A DNA stretch of 64,000 nucleotides, from the NCBI RefSeq assembly GCF_004801315.1, contig NZ_SSNW01000003.1, positions 124,001 through 188,000 on the forward strand. Direction: 5' to 3'. Every line of letters starts with the position of its first letter. Positions within the stretch are counted from its first letter, which is position 1. Below, one piece after another: positions 60,050-64,000 of this stretch. Below the pieces are notes generated by a model. The model was given only the letters and a program-made list of their open reading frames with translations, was not told the origin of the DNA and searched no databases. The position numbers and the translations under genes are program-made. The stretch is from Deinococcus sp. Arct2-2. Its GTDB lineage: Bacteria > Deinococcota > Deinococci > Deinococcales > Deinococcaceae.

Positions 60050-61995
60050 CGGCTGACCACGACATGGTCGAGGTTAAGGTAGTTGCTGCTCCCTTTTGCC
60101 CCGTCGAAAATCACGGAAATGGTGTTGCTGCCGCTGTTCAGGTTGACTCCAGACACCGTGACGGTCTGGTAGCTGCCCCAGCTGCTGGTGGCCGGGAAGC
60201 TTTGATTGTTGACCACGCCCGCGCCGTTGATATACAGATACCGGCTGGCGTTGCCTGCCGCTGCCGCGTAGCGCAGCGTGAGCGTGTAGGCCCCTGCCGC
60301 CGGGACAGTCACCGGTAGATCGACCCACTGGCCGCCCGTATTCCAGCCGGCCACATAGCCAGTCCCGGTGTACCCCGCATGGACGCTTTCAGAGCTGAGA
60401 CTATGGAGTGTGCCGTTTTCGGCTTCTAGAGTGGCCGAAAAGCTGGAGGTGGAAGCCACATTCAGCCGGTCCAGATTGAGATAGTTGCTGCTGCCTGCAC
60501 CAGCCGTATAGGCCAGCGTCACCACATTGGTGCCCGCCGTGAGATTGACGTTCGTCGTAGCCGTGCTCCAGCTTCCCCAGCTTCCTGTGCCAGAGAAGCT
60601 CACAGTGTTCCCCGATCCACCGTTCACCTTCAGCTGACGGGCCGCGTTGCCTGCCCCGGCGGCGTAGCGGAAGTCAAGACGGTACGTCCCCGCACTCGCG
60701 ACATTGACCGGAATATCGACGGACGTGCCGTCGTTGTTCCAGCCTGCCAAGTAGCCGCGTCCGCTGTACCCCACTTGGGTATTTTCATTGTTGATGCCGT
60801 TGCGACGGGCATTTTCAACCTCGTAGGCCCCAGCACCGAGCACCACACCCGTCAACCCATCTGGAGGCGTGAGTTGCAAGATGGACGCTCCAGCCGCTGC
60901 GGCAACGCTCTGGACGTAACCGCTCCCCGGTGTCTGCGTCCAGTCCGGGCCAATCACGCCGTCAGACGTGCGCCGATGGTTCCACGCCTGGGTGGCATTC
61001 TTCTGTAAAAAGCTGAGGTACTGCGGCTGATTGCCCACCACCCGCAGCGTATTGAGGTTGCGGGCGAAAATCATTTTGAAGGCGGGCGTATCGTCCTCTC
61101 CTTCATATAGGAGGGTGCCGTCCAGCGTCATGCGGCTCACTGCCCAGTCGGCTGCCGCCTTGGCGTCATTGAGGTAGCTCACCTGATTGGTCTCCCGGTA
61201 CATCTCCAGGGCTGCCCCCAGAAATGTCCCAAAGTTGTAGGTGTACTCCCAGGTGGCGACTGTACCGTTTCCGCTGCCGCTGACGTTGTCGTACACCAGG
61301 CCGCCGCCCGCGTACAAGCGGCTCCGTACCCAAGCGAAGAGGTTTTGTGCTTTGGTTGCATACGAGGGGTCATTGAGCGCCCGTTTGAGCCGCATGGCAA
61401 TGATCGCGGCGGTGGCGTTGGTGGCCACATTTTTCTGCGTCAAGAAATTGATGCGGTTCCACCAGATGCCGCCGCCGTACTCACTGGTGTAGGCTCCGGA
61501 GGTGTAGATGAAATCGAACATCTCTTTGGCCCGTGTCCGGTAGCGCACGTCCCCTGTCAGTTCGTAAGCCCGGATGCTGCCCAGCGCCCACCACCCGATG
61601 TCATCGTTGAACGCGTTGTCCGACCAGTTGGGATAGGTGGCAAAAAACCCGTCGTACACGTCGGCAATCATCTGCCGGTAAGTGGTGGAGCCCGTGCGCT
61701 CGTAAGCATCCATCACCGTTTCCCACAGCTGCGCTTCCCACCAGTAGTCGGTGTAGAGGCCCCCGTCGGGCCCTGGATTGTGGGTGTGAATCTGGCGATC
61801 CGAGTTGGTGTAAAAGTATTTCTTGGTCGGATTCCAAAAGACATTCACAAAGGCGCTCATGGCCGCGTCCGCATTGGCGGTGGTGGCCTGAGCCTCCAGG
61901 CGTGTTGTCGAGGCCGGAACGATCGAGGCGGTATTACAGGAGACGAGCGTAGCGGGAATCAGCAGCAAGGTCAGGCAGAAGGTGGTTCGCATCAT
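60046..61995 (-). CDS. Glycoside hydrolase family 76 lipoprotein with two carbohydrate-binding modules
   Basis: 649 residues; AAGGAG precedes ATG 61995. A lipobox TLVSC (Cys20) anchors it at the cell surface. Residues 40-390 are the GH76 domain with Asp131-Asp132 in AFNDDIGWWALGS and GGGIWWNRINFLTQKN. Two copies of a CBM35/CBM6-like module follow (about 390-520 and 525-649), each with AGWNxxGxxVDxPV and SSNYLNLDxL. The exported enzyme cuts alpha-1,6-mannan on the outside and the modules hold it to the polymer. It is the first hydrolase of the operon after the permeases. Confidence 0.95.
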   Translation of the reverse strand: MMRTTFCLTLLLIPATLVSCNTASIVPASTTRLEAQATTANADAAMSAFVNVFWNPTKKYFYTNSDRQIHTHNPGPDGGLYTDYWWEAQLWETVMDAYERTGSTTYRQMIADVYDGFFATYPNWSDNAFNDDIGWWALGSIRAYELTGDVRYRTRAKEMFDFIYTSGAYTSEYGGGIWWNRINFLTQKNVATNATAAIIAMRLKRALNDPSYATKAQNLFAWVRSRLYAGGGLVYDNVSGSGNGTVATWEYTYNFGTFLGAALEMYRETNQVSYLNDAKAAADWAVSRMTLDGTLLYEGEDDTPAFKMIFARNLNTLRVVGNQPQYLSFLQKNATQAWNHRRTSDGVIGPDWTQTPGSGYVQSVAAAAGASILQLTPPDGLTGVVLGAGAYEVENARRNGINNENTQVGYSGRGYLAGWNNDGTSVDIPVNVASAGTYRLDFRYAAGAGNAARQLKVNGGSGNTVSFSGTGSWGSWSTATTNVNLTAGTNVVTLAYTAGAGSSNYLNLDRLNVASTSSFSATLEAENGTLHSLSSESVHAGYTGTGYVAGWNTGGQWVDLPVTVPAAGAYTLTLRYAAAAGNASRYLYINGAGVVNNQSFPATSSWGSYQTVTVSGVNLNSGSNTISVIFDGAKGSSNYLNLDHVVVSR

Positions 61996-62181
61996 GGCAA
62001 CTCCTTGTGGGGTAAAGGCGAAAGCTCAGACGATACAGAGACCTGTTGAGATGACGTCTCCTTTGTGGGCCTAAAACCCTACAGCCGCGTGATAGCGGTG
62101 AATCAACAGAGGCCAGGGCCGAACATTCAGATCATTTCCTTGCTCATCTGTGCACTGGTGCCGAGCAGAACGTGACCCACT
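61996..62181 (-). other. 186-base gap between permease and GH76 lipoprotein genes
   Basis: No gene is seen. It carries the ribosome binding site of the GH76 gene. A short imperfect stem near 62095 could be an mRNA processing site, but nothing is firm. Confidence 0.4.
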
Positions 62182-63072
62182 TCAGCCTTTGGCCCCAGTA
62201 AAGGAGATGGACTGGGTGAAGTAGCGCTGGGCGAACAGGAACACGATCAGCACGGGCAGCGACACCACCACGCTGGCGGCCATCAGCGGGCCGTAATCGG
62301 TCTGGTGGTTAAAGCTGAAGGACTGCAGGCCCATTTGAACGGTGGACATCTTGGGATCGTTGAACACGATCAAGGCCCACAGGAACACGTTCCAGCCTGC
62401 CTGAAAGGTGAAGATGCCCAGCGTTGCCAGTGCAGGGCCGCACAGCGGCAGGTAGATGCTCCAAAAGATGCGGAACTCACTGGCCCCGTCCACACGGGCA
62501 GCGTCCATCAGGTCGTCGGGCAAGGTGCGGAAGAATTGGCGCATAAAAAACACGGCGAAGGCTCCCGCCGCTCCCGGCAAGACAATGGCCCAGTAGGAAT
62601 TGAGCAGGCCCTGTCCACCCTGTCCCAGCAGATTGTTGCCGCCCGCCAGCGGGAACGATTTGAGGATGATGAAACTGGGAATCAGCGTGACGACGCCGGG
62701 AATCAGGAGAGAGGCCAGTTTCATCTTGAACAGTCCCTCGCGGCCGGGAAAGCGCATGCGCGCGAAGGCATATCCGGCGAGGCTGCCCAAGATCAGGTTC
62801 GCCAGCACGCCGAGGAGGGCCATCACCGTAGAGTTCCAGAAGTAGCGGCTGAACGGGACCAACGTAAAGGCCTTGACGTAGTGTTCGAAGGTCACGCGCT
62901 GGGGAATCCAGCGAATCGGGTCGCTGAAGATATCGGCATCAGGCTTGAGTGAGGTGACCACCATCCAGTAAAACGGCAGGGCCATGATGATCGCCACGCC
63001 CACCAACAACGCGTAAAACAGGCTTTCTCGCAGTACCACCCAGGGCGTCCAGCGGAGTTTCTGATTCATCAT
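62182..63072 (-). CDS. Carbohydrate ABC transporter permease, MalG type (mannan operon)
   Basis: 296 residues. Six membrane segments and the EAA loop PDDLMDAARVDGASEFRIFWSIYLPLCGPALATLG near 190. The C-terminus RYFTQSISFTGAKG is typical of MalG-like permeases. Eight bases separate it from the MalF-type gene. It would import mannose oligomers released by the surface GH76 enzyme. No ATPase gene is present in the window. Confidence 0.92.
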   Translation of the reverse strand: MMNQKLRWTPWVVLRESLFYALLVGVAIIMALPFYWMVVTSLKPDADIFSDPIRWIPQRVTFEHYVKAFTLVPFSRYFWNSTVMALLGVLANLILGSLAGYAFARMRFPGREGLFKMKLASLLIPGVVTLIPSFIILKSFPLAGGNNLLGQGGQGLLNSYWAIVLPGAAGAFAVFFMRQFFRTLPDDLMDAARVDGASEFRIFWSIYLPLCGPALATLGIFTFQAGWNVFLWALIVFNDPKMSTVQMGLQSFSFNHQTDYGPLMAASVVVSLPVLIVFLFAQRYFTQSISFTGAKG

Positions 63073-63079
63073 CTGCTCC

Positions 63080-64000
63080 CTAACCCAGCCCGGAATCGCG
63101 GTTCAGCCGCATGCTGATCAGCGAGACGCACAAGATGGCGATGGCCAGCACAAAGGCCTGCGCGCTGGCGTAGCCCATTCGCAGCTGTGTAAAGCCGTTG
63201 CTGTAAATCTGGTACACGGCGGTGGTGGTGGCGTACCCAGGGCCGCCCTGCGTCATCACGTAGGCCTGATCGAACAGTTGAAAGGCCCCGATCAGCGACA
63301 TGAACACCACGAAAAAAGTGGTGGTACGCAGCGCGGGCACGGTGATATAGCGGAACTGCTGCCATGGACTGGCTCCGTCGAGGGCCGCCGCCTCGTAGAG
63401 GTAGGTGGGCACACCGCTGAGGCCCGCCAGATAGATGATGATGTTGCTGCCGAGGCCTTGCCACAGGGTCACGATGACGATGGCGTACATGGCGCTGTCG
63501 CTGCTGGCCAGCCAGTTGGGGCCGGTGATCCCAAATACGTCCAACGTTTGATTCACGACGCCGTAGTTTTTCTGAAACATCCACGTCCAGACGGTGGCCG
63601 CCGCGATGCTGGAGGTCACGGCGGGCAGATAAAAGAGGGTGCGGAACAGGGCCATGCCGGGCCGCTTGCGGTTGAGTGCGAGGCCCAACGAGAGTGAAAG
63701 CGCGATCATCAGCGGGACGTACAGCAGCGCGTAATACGCCACGTTCAGCACGCCGCGCCGGAACAGGTCGTCGGTCATCAGGCGCTGATAGTTGGCGAGG
63801 CCCACCCATTTGATCGGGCTGAGAATGTCGTAATTGGTGAAGCTCAGGAAGAAGGCGAACACGGCGGGCAGCAGCGTGAAGATCAGGAACAGGATCATCG
63901 CCGGACTGATGAAGGCGTAGGCCATCCGCGATTCGTGGCGCAGCAGCCGGGAACGATAAGGGGGGGCCGGGGCCACACGGGCCGGCGTGGCCGGAGGGTT
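63080..64000 (-). CDS. Carbohydrate ABC transporter permease, MalF type (start may lie outside window)
   Basis: At least 298 residues from a possible GTG at 63976; the frame stays open to base 64000, so the true start may lie further out. Membrane segments and the EAA loop YLYEAAALDGASPWQQFRYITVPAL near 205 define a MalF-like permease. The binding-protein gene usual for such operons should lie just beyond the right edge. It forms the importer with the MalG-type partner. Confidence 0.9.
   Translation of the reverse strand, partial: NPPATPARVAPAPPYRSRLLRHESRMAYAFISPAMILFLIFTLLPAVFAFFLSFTNYDILSPIKWVGLANYQRLMTDDLFRRGVLNVAYYALLYVPLMIALSLSLGLALNRKRPGMALFRTLFYLPAVTSSIAAATVWTWMFQKNYGVVNQTLDVFGITGPNWLASSDSAMYAIVIVTLWQGLGSNIIIYLAGLSGVPTYLYEAAALDGASPWQQFRYITVPALRTTTFFVVFMSLIGAFQLFDQAYVMTQGGPGYATTTAVYQIYSNGFTQLRMGYASAQAFVLAIAILCVSLISMRLNRDSGLG

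Noticed and set aside
1..64000. Radiation/desiccation response motif (RDRM) before repair-like genes
   Set aside because: I looked before the helicase, terD and topA and found no convincing match to TTATGNNATNNNCATAA.
1..64000. tRNA, rRNA or prophage genes
   Set aside because: No cloverleaf or rRNA-like sequence and no capsid, portal or terminase-type proteins were seen.

Overview
The window looks like part of a secondary replicon (megaplasmid or second chromosome) of a Deinococcus species. The DNA is GC-rich and gene-dense, and many starts are TTG or GTG. Several start codons sit about 6-9 bases below a -10-like hexamer, which fits the leaderless mRNAs known from Deinococcus. The gene set (TerD, DUF475, imelysin/FTR1, Rrf2 plus NmrA, EutBC, YtfQ-type transporter) is also typical. 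The replicon call rests on nine direct iterons at 9236-9521, an AT-rich leader with a perfect palindrome, and a plasmid-type replication initiator gene at 9622-10923. No tRNA, rRNA, CRISPR array or parAB pair was seen. Species identity is inference.

Layout. 1-2243: iron-uptake pair (FTR1-like, imelysin). 2382-8951: a small helical protein, SCP2-like protein, UvrD-type helicase, TerD, DUF475 membrane protein and a frameshifted SDR pseudogene. 9137-10923: replication origin and initiator. 11211-15095: secreted beta-helix lipoprotein, Rrf2 regulator and NmrA-type reductase. 15176-21525: a glycoside operon (GH2, binding protein, two permeases) divergent from an ArsR-type regulator, with three shared sites in the promoter region. 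21599-26019: ABC exporter, then a PhyH dioxygenase, 85-residue protein and P450 operon. 26134-30852: YtfQRT/YjfF-like sugar importer with an operator inside its promoter. 31237-34651: three secreted proteins. 34737-37439: topoisomerase I gene bracketed by two direct copies of a 148-bp repeat. 37436-46191: histidine kinase and response regulator, YidD, membrane proteins, MFS, FGGY kinase, an unlisted 41-residue membrane peptide and an ABC exporter. 46239-48763 and beyond: an IS607-type element with a serine recombinase and a 608-residue TnpB. 49008-53078: ethanolamine permease-like gene and eutBC. 53458-55554: ECF sigma factor, anti-sigma factor and a secreted repeat protein. 55732-57389: broken EAL gene next to a complete DDE insertion sequence. 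57614-64000: alpha-1,6-mannan utilisation operon (two permeases, GH76 lipoprotein with two carbohydrate-binding modules, second GH76, GH125).

How the genes fit together. The main theme is scavenging of polysaccharides and sugars: three ABC importers, four glycosidases of three families, an FGGY kinase and a beta-helix lipoprotein. Ethanolamine catabolism and iron uptake add nutrient capture, while TerD, DUF475 and the helicase suggest stress functions. Two genes are visibly broken by shifts in short G/C runs, and two mobile elements of different types are present.
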